Source: Caballeronia concitans (GTDB lineage: Bacteria > Pseudomonadota > Gammaproteobacteria > Burkholderiales > Burkholderiaceae). From it: a DNA stretch of 64,000 nt. A program made the position numbers and the translations under genes. The notes under the pieces were generated by a model. That model was given only the letters and a program-made list of their open reading frames with translations, was not told where the DNA came from and made no database searches. Below, piece by piece: positions 56,741 through 64,000 of this stretch. The stretch covers positions 1 through 64,000 of the forward strand of contig NZ_FCNV02000004.1 in NCBI RefSeq assembly GCF_001544615.1, in the 5' to 3' direction. Position 1 is the first letter of the stretch, and every line of letters starts with the position of its first letter.

Positions 56741-57919
56741 ATGAATCCGCAACACGACCCACACACACGGCCGCGAGCGCGCCGCTTCGTCTTCCCGCTG
56801 ATCGTCGCAGGCGTCGCCGCCGCGCTGCTTGCGGCGGGCATTCTTCCGCGGCTTCGTGCGCAAGGCGCGCTGGCAGCGCAAGTCGCTACGCAAAGCGCGC
56901 AAACGGTGTCGGTCATCGAGCCGAAACTCGCGCCCGCCACGCAGGAACTGCTGTTGCCGGGCGCCGTCACCGCATTTTCCGATGCCGCGATCTATGCCCG
57001 CACGAGCGGCTACGTGCAGCACTGGTACACGGATATCGGCGCGCATGTGAAGAAAGGACAGGTGCTCGCCGATATCCAGACCCCGGAACTCGATGCGCAA
57101 CTCCAGCAAGCGCATGCCGACGAAGCCACCGCGCAGGCCAACTTCAACTATGCGAAGGCGACCGCGCAGCGCTGGCAGGACATGCTGAAAACGCAATCGG
57201 TCTCGCAACAGGACGCGGACACCAAAACCGGTGACATGCTCGCCAAGCGGGCCATGCTGCAATCCGCGCAGGCGAACGTGCAGCGGCTCACCGAACTCGT
57301 CTCCTATGAGAAAGTCGTCGCGCCCTTCGACGGCGTAGTAACGGCGCGCAACGTCGATGTCGGCGCGCTCGTGACGGCGGGCGGTGCGCCGGGTCTCGCG
57401 GCATCGGCAGGCGAGTTGTTTCATGTCGCGCAGCGCGACACGTTGCGCGTGTTCATCGAGGTGCCGCAAAACGACGCGCCCTACGTTTCCGCCAGCACGC
57501 AGGCCTATCTGACCGTGCAGCAATTCCCGGGCAGACAGTTCGCCGCGCATGTCGCGCGCAGTTCCGGTGCGATGGACCCGGTGAGCCGAACGCTTCGCGT
57601 GGAGGTCGACGTCGACAATCAGGACGGCACCCTGCTTCCCGGCGCGTACGCGCAAGTGCATCTCGCGCTTCAGAACGGCAATCCGGCGCTCGACCTGCCG
57701 GTCAGCGCGCTGCTGTTCCGCCCGAACGGCGTGACTATCGCCACGGTGGACGCGACTGGAAAGACGGCGCTCAAGTCAGTGACCGTGGGGCGCGACTTCG
57801 GTACGCACGTCGAGATTCTGACGGGGCTGCAAACCAGCGATCGCGTCATCGACAATCCAGGCGATGCCTTGGCCAGCGGCGAACCGGTGAAAATCGCCAA
57901 GGCGGGCCACGCATCGTGA
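56741..57919 (+). CDS. RND membrane fusion protein (HlyD/AcrA family)
   Basis: The 392-aa protein has an uncleaved or lipid-free N-terminal membrane segment (RFVFPLIVAGVAAALLAAGIL), a biotinyl-lipoyl-like half motif (IYARTSGYVQHWYTDIGAHVKKGQVLADI), an alpha-hairpin (about 105-150) and a beta-barrel domain. It bridges the permease and outer membrane factor in the periplasm. ATG 56741 begins the protein; its stop overlaps the next start (GTGA). Confidence 0.94.
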   Translation: MNPQHDPHTRPRARRFVFPLIVAGVAAALLAAGILPRLRAQGALAAQVATQSAQTVSVIEPKLAPATQELLLPGAVTAFSDAAIYARTSGYVQHWYTDIGAHVKKGQVLADIQTPELDAQLQQAHADEATAQANFNYAKATAQRWQDMLKTQSVSQQDADTKTGDMLAKRAMLQSAQANVQRLTELVSYEKVVAPFDGVVTARNVDVGALVTAGGAPGLAASAGELFHVAQRDTLRVFIEVPQNDAPYVSASTQAYLTVQQFPGRQFAAHVARSSGAMDPVSRTLRVEVDVDNQDGTLLPGAYAQVHLALQNGNPALDLPVSALLFRPNGVTIATVDATGKTALKSVTVGRDFGTHVEILTGLQTSDRVIDNPGDALASGEPVKIAKAGHAS

Positions 57920-59358
57920 AAGCGAAGACGATGAAGCTTCCATTGCGACGCGCGGCTTGCGCACTGGCTTGCGTATTTGTCGCGGCGTGTTCGACTGTTC
58001 CGGATTATCGGCCGCCCGAAGTCGCCGTGCCCGCGCACTTCGCGTCCGCGCCCGGCTGGTCCGTGGCTTCTCCGTCCGATCAGCAGGCGCGCGGCCCGTG
58101 GTGGACGCTGTTTCAGGACCCGACGCTCGATGCGCTCGAAGCACGCGTCGACGTATCGAACCAGACGCTCAAGAAAGCCGTCGCTCAGCTTCAACAGGCG
58201 CGAGCGATGGTCGACTATCAGCGCGCCGGTTTCTGGCCTACGATTTCGACGAGCCTCAGCCAGAACCGCACGCGGACATCGGCGAATCTGGAAGGGAAAT
58301 CGCTCGCTGGAAAGACCGTGCCGGACTATGCCGTCGGCCTGTCGGCATCATGGGAACCCGACCTCTTCGGCCGGATCCACGATGCAACGCTCAACGCGCA
58401 GGCCAACGCGGACGCAAGCGCGGCGGATGTCGAAGCGGTGCGTCTTTCCGTGACGAGCCAGCTCGCGATCGACTACTTCAACCTGCGCTCCCTCGACACG
58501 CAAAAGAAGCTTCTCGACGATTCGATCGACGCGTATTCGGCCGCGCTCAAGCTGCTGGATCAGCAACTCGCGAACGGCGCAATCGACGCCTCGGCGGTCG
58601 CGCAGGCACAGGCGCAACTCGAAAGCACGCGCACGCAGGCGACCGAAACCGCATCGCAACGATCGCAACTCGAACACGCGATCGCGACGCTGGTCGGACA
58701 GCCCGCTTCGACCTTCTCCATTGCGCCGGTCGTCCAGCCATTTGCGTTGCCGTCGATTCCCGTCGCGCTGCCCTCGCAACTGCTAGAGCGTCGCCCGGAC
58801 GTCGCCGCAGCCGAACGGCGCGTCTTCGCCGCCAACGCGCAAATCGGCGTGGCGCGCGCGGCCTACTTTCCGAGCCTCGTGCTCGGCGCGAACGTCGGCC
58901 TGGAAAGCACGTTCTTCGCGCCCTGGCTCACGGCGCCGAGCCTCTTCTGGTCGCTCGGGCCGCAACTGGCGGCGACGATCTTCGACGGCGGACGCCGGTC
59001 CGCGATGCTCGCCGATGCACGCGCGCAATACGAAGGCGCCGCCGCCGACTATCGCCAGACCGTGCTCACCTCGTTCCAGCAGGTAGAGGACGATCTCACT
59101 GCACTGACCGCGCTCGCGGACGAAGCCCGAAGCCAGCGGCGCGCATCCGATGCTGCGGCACTGTCGCTCAAGCTCACCAACAACCGGTTTCAGGCAGGCG
59201 CGGTCAGCTATCTCGATGTCGTGACGGCGCAGACGATCGCCCTGAGCAACGAAAGAACCGCGGATCAGATCGACGCGCGACGCGCCATCGCTTCCGTCGG
59301 TCTGCTCGTCTCACTCGGCGGCGACTGGAACGCGTCCGGCAGACGCGCCGCTGAATGA
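57916..59358 (+). CDS. Outer-membrane efflux lipoprotein (NodT/OprM family)
   Basis: The 480-aa protein has a lipobox VAAC (Cys about residue 25 counted from GTG 57916) and two outer-membrane-efflux (TolC-like) repeats, each with long alpha-helical hairpins (YFNLRSLDTQKKLL, LLERRPDVAAAERRV) and beta strands. GTG 57916 overlaps the previous stop; the ATG at 57931 is an equally good start that gives a compact lipoprotein signal. It completes the tripartite pump. Confidence 0.94.
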   Translation: MKAKTMKLPLRRAACALACVFVAACSTVPDYRPPEVAVPAHFASAPGWSVASPSDQQARGPWWTLFQDPTLDALEARVDVSNQTLKKAVAQLQQARAMVDYQRAGFWPTISTSLSQNRTRTSANLEGKSLAGKTVPDYAVGLSASWEPDLFGRIHDATLNAQANADASAADVEAVRLSVTSQLAIDYFNLRSLDTQKKLLDDSIDAYSAALKLLDQQLANGAIDASAVAQAQAQLESTRTQATETASQRSQLEHAIATLVGQPASTFSIAPVVQPFALPSIPVALPSQLLERRPDVAAAERRVFAANAQIGVARAAYFPSLVLGANVGLESTFFAPWLTAPSLFWSLGPQLAATIFDGGRRSAMLADARAQYEGAAADYRQTVLTSFQQVEDDLTALTALADEARSQRRASDAAALSLKLTNNRFQAGAVSYLDVVTAQTIALSNERTADQIDARRAIASVGLLVSLGGDWNASGRRAAE

Positions 59359-59388
59359 CACATCAACGTCAAATCAAAGCTGGCAGCC

Positions 59389-60309
59389 ATGAATCAACTC
59401 GAATCGATGCGAATCTTCGTCACGGTCGCGGAGTGTCTCAACTTCGGCGTCGCCGCGAAACAGCTAGGAATATCCAATTCGGCGGTCACGCGAGGCGTCG
59501 GAGCGCTGGAGCATCATTTGAGACTGCGGCTGATAAACAGGACGACGCGTAGCGTTTCGCTCACGCAAGCCGGTCAAAGCTACTTCGAGAGCTGCGCCGA
59601 CGTGCTCTCGCAAGTCAAACAGATGGAAGAGAAAGTGCGCGCAGAAGCGCAATCCGCGACCGGCCGCGTGAAGATTGCCGTATCCGCGCTCTTCGCGGCA
59701 ACGGACTTGCCCAGGCTGCTGACCGAGTTCCGCAAGAAGCATCCCCTCATCGCATTCGACGTGACGATCTATGAACAACAGGCGCAGATCTCACCCGAGG
59801 ATTTCGAATTGTCCTTCATGGTCGAGCGCAAGCTCCGCGATTCATCGCTCGTCTGCAGAACGCTTGGTCGAACGCAGGATGTCATCGTCGCCGCGCCTTG
59901 CTATCTGAAGCCTCGCGCGTTGCTGCTCAGTCCGAGAGATTTGCCCAACTACGACATTCTTCTCGATTCCGAATCGTTGATGCGTTACTGGACGTTCAAC
60001 GACAAGGACGGCGTTCACCGCGTCGCGCTCGTACCGACGATGACCGCCCGGAATACCTGCGCCGTCGTCCGGTCGGCGGTCGCCGGTCTCGGCGTAGCGC
60101 GGCTGCCTCGAATGCTGATAGAAAGCGAGCTGGAAAGCGGAAAGCTGCTGCCGCTTCTGGAAGATTTCGATCTCGACGGGAAAGACCGAACCATCAGCAT
60201 GCTATATGCCGGCCAGCGTTACGCGACACAGGCGATTCGATCGCTCGTCGACTTTGCAATCGAGCGGCAGGCTGATATGTCGTTCGTTGCGCGCGGCGCT
60301 CCTGCCTGA
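59389..60309 (+). CDS. LysR-family regulator
   Basis: This 306-aa regulator has an N-terminal helix-turn-helix (LESMRIFVTVAECLNFGVAAKQLGISNSAVTRGVGALE, residues 4-41) and a substrate-binding domain from about 90. It lies 30 bases after the efflux operon on the same strand, so it may be cotranscribed with and control it (inference). Confidence 0.94.
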   Translation: MNQLESMRIFVTVAECLNFGVAAKQLGISNSAVTRGVGALEHHLRLRLINRTTRSVSLTQAGQSYFESCADVLSQVKQMEEKVRAEAQSATGRVKIAVSALFAATDLPRLLTEFRKKHPLIAFDVTIYEQQAQISPEDFELSFMVERKLRDSSLVCRTLGRTQDVIVAAPCYLKPRALLLSPRDLPNYDILLDSESLMRYWTFNDKDGVHRVALVPTMTARNTCAVVRSAVAGLGVARLPRMLIESELESGKLLPLLEDFDLDGKDRTISMLYAGQRYATQAIRSLVDFAIERQADMSFVARGAPA

Positions 60310-60677
60310 CGACTCGTGCAAATGTGCAGCAGATTTATTTACAAGCGTAGGCGCTTGCGTTTGCGCCTGGAATTGCATCACGACCGAATGTCCGAGGGAC
60401 ATCGCAGAACGCCGATGTCGACTCGGAACCATACGCTTTGTAGGCCCGAGGCTTTATTGATGAAAGTTGAGCGTCGGCATCGCCGAGCGGCCTGGTTCCC
60501 ATGTGGCATAAATTGGATAGGCTTGCGAAACGCATTCTCGGTCGAAGATATTATTCACGTTCAAAAATCAGCGAGACGAACACCGACAAAGCCTAACGTC
60601 ATTTCGTGCGGCCGCTTCCAGAGTGCTCCCGCCATTCGAACGACCGTATTGTGCGATGGGTAAAAGTCCGCAAGTGG

Positions 60678-60864
60678 CCCGACAAGCGCACGCTCGCCGG
60701 CCACCTACCGGCGATCACTCTTCGGTTTGCTCAGCCATTTCAAGTGCATCGTCTACCTCGATCCCGAGGTATCGCACGGTACTTTCAATTTTTGTATGAC
60801 CCAACAGTAATTGGACCGCGCGCAAGTTCTTGGCGCGTCGATAGATCAACGACGCTTTCGTTCG
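60678..60864. repeat. Direct repeat of the recombinase 3' end, copy 2
   Basis: Nearly identical to 45465-45648, the 3' end of the tyrosine recombinase gene. Confidence 0.85.
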
Positions 60865-60867
60865 ACG
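60715..60867 (-). pseudogene. Tyrosine recombinase, C-terminal fragment
   Basis: About 50 codons matching the end of the recombinase at 45499-46125, with the active-site His present (LLLGHTKIES) and the Tyr (STVRYLG). It is fused in frame to a transposase fragment upstream. No catalytic Arg is present; not functional. Confidence 0.85.
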
Positions 60868-61014
60868 CTTGATCTCTTGATTCAGACGCTCGAGCATGTT
60901 GGTCGACTTCAAATGCTTGTGATGCGCGCGCGGCAGCCGGTGGAACGTCAGCGTCTCGGCAATGTTGCCTTCAACCCAATCCACCAGCTTCGGATATTTG
61001 CCCTGCCATTTGAT
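60859..61014 (-). pseudogene. IS256-family transposase, C-terminal fragment
   Basis: The frame encodes KYPKLVDWVEGNIAETLTFHRLP and STNMLERLNQEIKRRT, the C-terminal catalytic portion of an IS256/mutator transposase (including the last catalytic Glu). It switches to recombinase sequence at RRT, with both genes sharing these three codons. No inverted repeat is present; a relic. Confidence 0.85.
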
Positions 61015-61191
61015 ACTATCGCGACGATCCTGCCGCGCGTGATCGTGCAGAGCACGGTGGATGAAGGCGTGCTGCGCGCTCACACGATCACATCGCCGCC
61101 GATCGTGCGGCACGTCATCCAGGTCACGCATCCAAAGCGGCCGATCGGACCCGCCGCACAGGCGCTCATCCGAGAGTCACTGACGAGATAA
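61012..61191 (+). pseudogene. LysR regulator, C-terminal fragment
   Basis: About 60 codons (DTIATILPRVIV... HVIQVTHPKRPIGPAAQALIRESLTR) matching the final part of a LysR substrate-binding domain. The upstream portion is lost at the IS256 fragment, opposite in orientation, suggesting the insertion broke the gene. Confidence 0.7.
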
Positions 61192-61228
61192 AGCGCGTGA
61201 CGACGGGTGTTTTGCGGAAACGAGGGGC

Positions 61229-61930
61229 TTAGCGGCCGCGTTCCAACGGTTCGCGCGTACTACTCGGAACGTCGCTGCGCGTGCCAAACAGCGTGTCGCA
61301 GATCGGGAATGTGAGGTTGAAGTTTTGTGTCGCCATCACTTCGGGATCGTGGTGTGTGGCGTGCAGGCGCCGCACTGTGTTGACGAGCGGAACCCGGTCG
61401 AGGAACGGGCTGTCGGTGAAGTGTGAGAGCGTATGCAGGCCCTCGTACATCAGAAAGTACGCCGCCATCGTGAACAGCGCGATGTAGCCTGCGTTGCGGG
61501 AGAAAACGAACCCAATCACGAGGGCGAACGGCACGGCCGCCAGCACAAAGGCAACCGGCGCGAAAGGCGGAAACAGCAGCGCGCGCCAGTGACGGTGGCC
61601 CTTGTATTCAAGCGTCATATGCGTGAAGAACCGGTGATGGACCGCGCAATGGCGCTTGTAGATCATGCTGAAATACTTCGTCGGACGATGCAGCACGTAA
61701 CGGTGCGCCGCCCATTCGGCCCAGTTGCCGAACAGAAAGAGCGGAATGACCGCCAGCCATTCGGCGAGCGTCGGCGCATGAAGCTGCATCAGGCAATACA
61801 CGATCACGCCGCCGGTGAAGAGCAATGTGAAGCCGAGGTGCATTTCGCCGCGATACCACCATGGCGTGGCATTGACATATTCATCACGGAACTTGTAAGA
61901 ACGCGCACGAACGTCTTCTTCATATTTCAT
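61229..61930 (-). CDS. Fatty acid hydroxylase / sterol desaturase superfamily membrane protein
   Basis: The 233-aa protein has about four hydrophobic segments and the three histidine boxes that bind the di-iron centre: HRYVLHR, HCAVHHRFFTH and HATHH. It inserts oxygen into or desaturates a lipid. GGAGA precedes ATG 61930. Substrate not predictable; it has no near cofactor-supply gene. Confidence 0.9.
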   Translation of the reverse strand: MKYEEDVRARSYKFRDEYVNATPWWYRGEMHLGFTLLFTGGVIVYCLMQLHAPTLAEWLAVIPLFLFGNWAEWAAHRYVLHRPTKYFSMIYKRHCAVHHRFFTHMTLEYKGHRHWRALLFPPFAPVAFVLAAVPFALVIGFVFSRNAGYIALFTMAAYFLMYEGLHTLSHFTDSPFLDRVPLVNTVRRLHATHHDPEVMATQNFNLTFPICDTLFGTRSDVPSSTREPLERGR

Positions 61931-62390
61931 CGATGTCTCCGGCTGTTGTAAAAGGCGTGCGGCCGGAGCCGCTCGCCGTTATGCCCAATGATTCTGGAGG
62001 GAATGCGCGCGGAACCGCGTCTTGAGCTTCGCGAGCGTCTCGGGCAGGACGAATGCGCCCACGATCAAATCAGCGGCAGCGTAAGCAGGTTGTCCGTGAA
62101 GCCACATCGCGAAAGTTCATCAGCGTCTCCATGGGTCCCATGCGTTTTTGAGGCCGGAGCGCTGCGGCAAGGGATGAATCTAAGCGTAGCGAGATCGCGA
62201 TATAAGTTCTAATACTGTTTTATGATGTTTTGAATCATTCACGTTGATATCAGCGTTAGCCCCGATGACACTGGTCTTTCAGATCGATATCGATAAGCCG
62301 GCGACGCCTCGACGCATTGCAGAGCATTTCGGGAAATGGCCGGCAAGCCAGGCGGCGGACGCCGACTGATCACGCGGTCGAACGTCATCA
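61931..62390. other. Gene-poor stretch
   Basis: Minus-strand frames around 61979-62110 can be read, with one frameshift, as TDNLLTLPLIVGAFVLPETLAK, possibly the end of a membrane protein. Otherwise nothing is recognised. An AT-rich piece near 62210-62235 could be a promoter region. Confidence 0.35.
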
Positions 62391-62890
62391 GTCGATCGAT
62401 GCCAATCCGAACGAGAGATGGGGCGCAGTGATCGCACTGACGCACGATCCGAAGCTCGACGACCCAGCGCTGATGGAAGCGCCGAAAACGCCTGCCTACT
62501 GTGTGGGTGCGCTCGATTCGCGTCGCACCAATGCGGCACGGCGGAAGCCCTTGAAAAGTTCGTTTTCAACGATGAAGAACTCGCGCGCCTGCACGGACCG
62601 GTTGGCATCTACATCGGCAGCCGGACGTTCTCGTCCGTTCGCTGTATCGAACTCGACCGTAGGACAGCAATGCATTGCCGGGCTTCCGAATGGCCAATCA
62701 AGACGCACGTTACCGATGGGCCCTACACCGAGTGGAAGGAAGTCGTGGGCGGCCTGTTTGTCATCGAAGCAGATAGCCTCGACGACGGGTTGCGCATCGC
62801 GTCCATGCACCCGGCCGCCACGCTGGGCAAAGAAGGCGGATGGGCCGTCGAGCTCATCCCCATGGATTTCTACCTGGCTCGACAAGGGCC
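62391..62890 (+). pseudogene. Composite relic of XdhC-like and YciI-like genes
   Basis: The first half reads AVIALTHDPKLDDPALMEA in one frame and, after a frameshift, FNDEELARLHGPVGIYIGSRT in the next, the end of an XdhC/CoxI-type molybdenum-enzyme chaperone. It passes directly into THVTDGPYTEWKEVVGGLFVI...DGLRIASMHPAA, the C-terminal half of a YciI/DGPF protein. Both lack their N-termini. It is a deletion fusion of two genes. Confidence 0.75.
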
Positions 62891-63205
62891 GCGACGCCTG
62901 TCAAGAATGGGTTCGCGTCTCCACGAACTCCTTCAAGGCTTCGTGAGTCGTCGCGGCGGTGTCCGTTCGATCCCGGCCGGACCTTGCCGGGCGACTGGCC
63001 CCGTCGACGCATCCGCGCCGTTCGGCCGAGCGCGCCGGCCTCGGCCGTTCCGAGAGACATTGCGGCCATTCAGACGACGGCCGACGCGCGGAGCTAGCCA
63101 CCTGCGCGGCCCAACGAGTCATCGGGCTACCCTTCGATGCGTTGGAGAGTACCTTTGACCAGCGACGGAACTGCCCGTTTATACTGCGAAGGAGATTTCG
63201 GCGTA

Positions 63206-64000
63206 TCACTTCTGATAACCCGCCTGCATCACAACGCGATTTGCGGCAGCGTTGCCCGCCTTCAACGCCGCGTCGACACTGATTTGCCCAGCGACGACGC
63301 CCGCAATTGCTTGTCCCACCACAGTCCCGAAAGACGGGAACTCGGGAATCCCTACGAATTGAATCCCGCTGTACGGCACCTTCTTGAGCGAAGAGTCGTT
63401 GGGGTCGGCCGATTCGATGGCTTTCAAGACGAATTCTCCAAATGGAACAGCCTGCTTGTACTCGGGACGGGCAAAGGTCGACCTTCTGCTCGGAGGAATG
63501 GATGCCCAACCCTCGTCCCTTCCAACCATCTCGATGTACTTTTTCGACGTTGCCCAAGTAAGGAATTTCTTCGCGGCACCTTGCGACTTCGAGGTCCTGG
63601 GGATCGCGAGCGACCACGACCAGAGCCAATGCGCCCCCTTCGGCGTCACCGCAACCGGCGCCGCGGCGAAGCCTATCTTGTCCGCCACTTTCGACTGCGC
63701 CTTGTTGTAGAGCGTGCCCGCGGCAGCCGTCGAATCGATCCACATTGCGCACTTCCCGGATGACATCAACGTCAGGTTCTCGTTGAAGCCGTTCGAACTC
63801 GCTCCGGGCGGCCCGTTGTTCTTCAAGAGATCTGCATAGAAGCCGATCGCCTTGTGCCACTCCGGCGTATCGATCTGGGCGTTCCAGTTCTCATCGAACC
63901 AGCGTCCACCGTAGGTGTTCACCACTGTCGACACGTACGCCATGTTTTCGCCCCAACCTGCCTTCCCGCGCAAACAGATGCCATATTGACCTTTTGACTT
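63206..64000 (-). CDS. Sugar ABC transporter substrate-binding protein, 3' part (continues beyond the window)
   Basis: The visible 264 codons are the C-terminal part of an SBP family 1 (sorbitol/mannitol SmoE-like) protein: YGICLRGKAGWGENMA, NTYGGRWFDENW, MWIDSTAAAG, WLWSWSLAIPRTSKSQGAAKKFL and the end NRVVMQAGYQK. It is open to the right edge, so the signal peptide and N-lobe lie outside the window. Its permease and ATPase genes are expected further right or downstream but are not here. Confidence 0.92.
   Translation of the reverse strand, partial: KSKGQYGICLRGKAGWGENMAYVSTVVNTYGGRWFDENWNAQIDTPEWHKAIGFYADLLKNNGPPGASSNGFNENLTLMSSGKCAMWIDSTAAAGTLYNKAQSKVADKIGFAAAPVAVTPKGAHWLWSWSLAIPRTSKSQGAAKKFLTWATSKKYIEMVGRDEGWASIPPSRRSTFARPEYKQAVPFGEFVLKAIESADPNDSSLKKVPYSGIQFVGIPEFPSFGTVVGQAIAGVVAGQISVDAALKAGNAAANRVVMQAGYQK

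Overview
The window looks like chromosomal or megaplasmid DNA from a GC-rich betaproteobacterium of the Burkholderiaceae (Burkholderia, Paraburkholderia or Caballeronia type). The basis is three OmpC-like trimeric porins of the Burkholderia kind, DUF4148 small exported proteins, an IrlRS/CusRS-like two-component pair, a NodT-type RND efflux operon and the general codon bias. No rRNA or tRNA gene was seen. The window alternates between compact, well-conserved gene blocks and long stretches without convincing genes that carry relics, as expected of an accessory region.

Layout: (1) 0.2-5.3 kb is a catabolic module. A HutC-type GntR regulator is divergent from a fumarase/aspartase-superfamily lyase, a DAACS symporter and a class II fumarase, with two 12-bp palindromic sites between the divergent genes. 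(2) 6.2-8.3 kb holds isolated small genes: an ABM monooxygenase, a host-attachment protein and an 80-aa unknown. (3) 8.7-31.6 kb is a stress island. It has a thioredoxin-reductase-like flavoprotein with a UBP zinc-finger neighbour, then ClpK/ClpG disaggregase, Hsp20, a PRC-barrel protein, HdeD, an AraC regulator and PsiE, a set that resembles the transmissible locus of stress tolerance. These are followed by a decayed alcohol dehydrogenase, an Hsp31-like DJ-1/PfpI protein, an Hsp20 relic, a zinc alcohol dehydrogenase with a small partner, a glycosyltransferase, a hybrid histidine kinase and a YdeP-type molybdopterin oxidoreductase. (4) 30.1-37.8 kb is a second catabolic module: a chemoreceptor broken by one nonsense codon, an FMN alpha-hydroxy-acid oxidase, an MFS transporter, an RraA-like aldolase, a porin and a FadR-type GntR regulator. 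Three copies of a TTGTCNGACAA-type operator tie it together.

(5) 38.1-45.1 kb has a CheY relic, a DUF2231 membrane protein coupled to a PQQ sugar dehydrogenase-like lipoprotein, a glycine-rich exported protein, an intact alcohol dehydrogenase followed by a PfpI protein (same order as the decayed copy at 17.5-19.3 kb) and a porin. (6) 45.5-50.0 kb has a tyrosine recombinase, an orphan HI1420-like antitoxin, two DUF4148 proteins with a previously untracked 42-aa gene between them, and a two-component system. (7) 50.6-60.3 kb has a third porin, a YncE-like beta-propeller protein, a complete RND tripartite efflux operon and a LysR regulator. (8) 60.7-64 kb has a mosaic of recombinase, IS256 and LysR fragments, a fatty acid hydroxylase-type membrane protein, an XdhC/YciI composite relic and the 3' part of a sugar ABC-transporter binding-protein gene that runs off the right edge.

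The most interesting signals are the two self-contained regulons with readable operators, the altered substrate site of the symporter, the duplicated dehydrogenase-PfpI modules in different states of decay with shared leader-like repeats, and the translationally coupled 42-aa exported peptide. I found no CRISPR array, prophage or obviously complete new defence system.
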